Positions 63,917 to 64,000 of a DNA stretch of 64,000 bases are shown one piece after another (the stretch's first letter is position 1; each line of letters opens with the position of its first letter). Made by a program: the position numbers and the translations under genes. The notes below the pieces were generated by a model, which did no database searches, was not told the origin of the DNA, and saw only the letters and a list, made by a program, of their open reading frames with translations. Origin of the DNA: Aeromicrobium piscarium (GTDB taxonomy: Bacteria; Actinomycetota; Actinomycetes; Propionibacteriales; Nocardioidaceae); assembly GCF_007421815.1 (NCBI RefSeq), contig NZ_VLNT01000002.1, forward strand, positions 142,624 through 206,623, in the 5' to 3' direction.

Positions 63917-64000
63917 CCGGCCTCACCTTCGCCCTCCGGGCGCGGGGGTTGGAGGGGGGGGGGGCGAGGGACACCCGAGGGGGGGGGACCAACCAGCCAA
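63917..64000. other. Window end, G-rich sequence
   Basis: 84 nt holding several runs of G up to 10 long. No gene seen. Quality is doubtful because homopolymer runs of this kind are common at contig ends. Confidence 0.4.

Overview
The window is 64 kb of high-GC DNA from the chromosome of an actinomycete (Actinomycetota). The evidence is the GC-rich third positions, frequent GTG starts, NAD+-dependent ligase, GatCAB, a mutasome under a mycobacterial-type LexA box, an actinobacterial tad locus, a DUF222/HNH protein, WXG100/FtsK-type secretion genes and EtfBA. I cannot name the genus from sequence alone; gene content fits Propionibacteriales or Micrococcales-like lineages. No rRNA, tRNA, CRISPR array, insertion sequence or integrase was recognised. 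Genes are densely packed: most neighbours on one strand overlap by ATGA, GTGA or TGATG. Many first genes appear leaderless, with a TAnnnT-like -10 hexamer 6-9 nt before the start codon.

Layout. 1-3.1 kb: a truncated SatD-family gene divergent from an ATP-grasp gene, then a patatin phospholipase and an alpha/beta hydrolase. 3.2-9 kb: gatC-gatA-gatB and ligA. 9.1-13.6 kb: a MetE-like protein, a GNAT, and the tRNA-thiolation pair iscS-mnmA with a membrane protein. 13.6-18 kb: an FHA protein, a non-RD Ser/Thr kinase and a lipoprotein, with a divergent hypothetical gene. 18.1-26.9 kb: a complete tad/Flp pilus operon (cpaB, tadZ, tadA, tadB, tadC, flp, two tadE, tadG-like) ending in an 887-residue membrane LysM-BTAD protein. 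27-39.4 kb: a type VII-like locus. It has a 1513-residue YukD-like/FHA/FtsK ATPase, a DUF222-HNH gene, a WXG100 protein, a helical small protein with a large acidic effector-like protein, and two paralogous copies of a DUF6318 lipoprotein plus PKD-type secreted protein pair.

39.5-45 kb: nrtR-nadA-nadB-nadC-nadS, quinolinate synthesis with its own cysteine desulfurase and regulator. 45-52 kb: an Eis-like acetyltransferase and the imuA'-imuB-dnaE2 SOS mutasome. 52.1-57.6 kb: an oligopeptide ABC transporter. 57.8-61.5 kb: etfB-etfA, a charged membrane protein and an enoyl-CoA hydratase. 61.5-63.9 kb: fructose PTS (fused IIABC) and HPr behind an array of 10-bp operator repeats.

The most unusual signals lie between genes. 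Two unrelated operons (tad and opp) carry the same 85-nt intercistronic element. It starts at the stop codon of one gene and ends at the start codon of the next, encodes a 20-residue peptide with a shared C-R-H-R-P core, and its stop overlaps the downstream start as ATGA. Its RNA can fold to hide the downstream ribosome-binding region. Other intergenic regions hold families of paired inverted repeats: three copies of a CTTTTGCCGGGTT-type palindrome within 5 kb, several hairpins built around an unpaired 6-nt core, and one 138-bp element with perfect 14-bp terminal inverted repeats.
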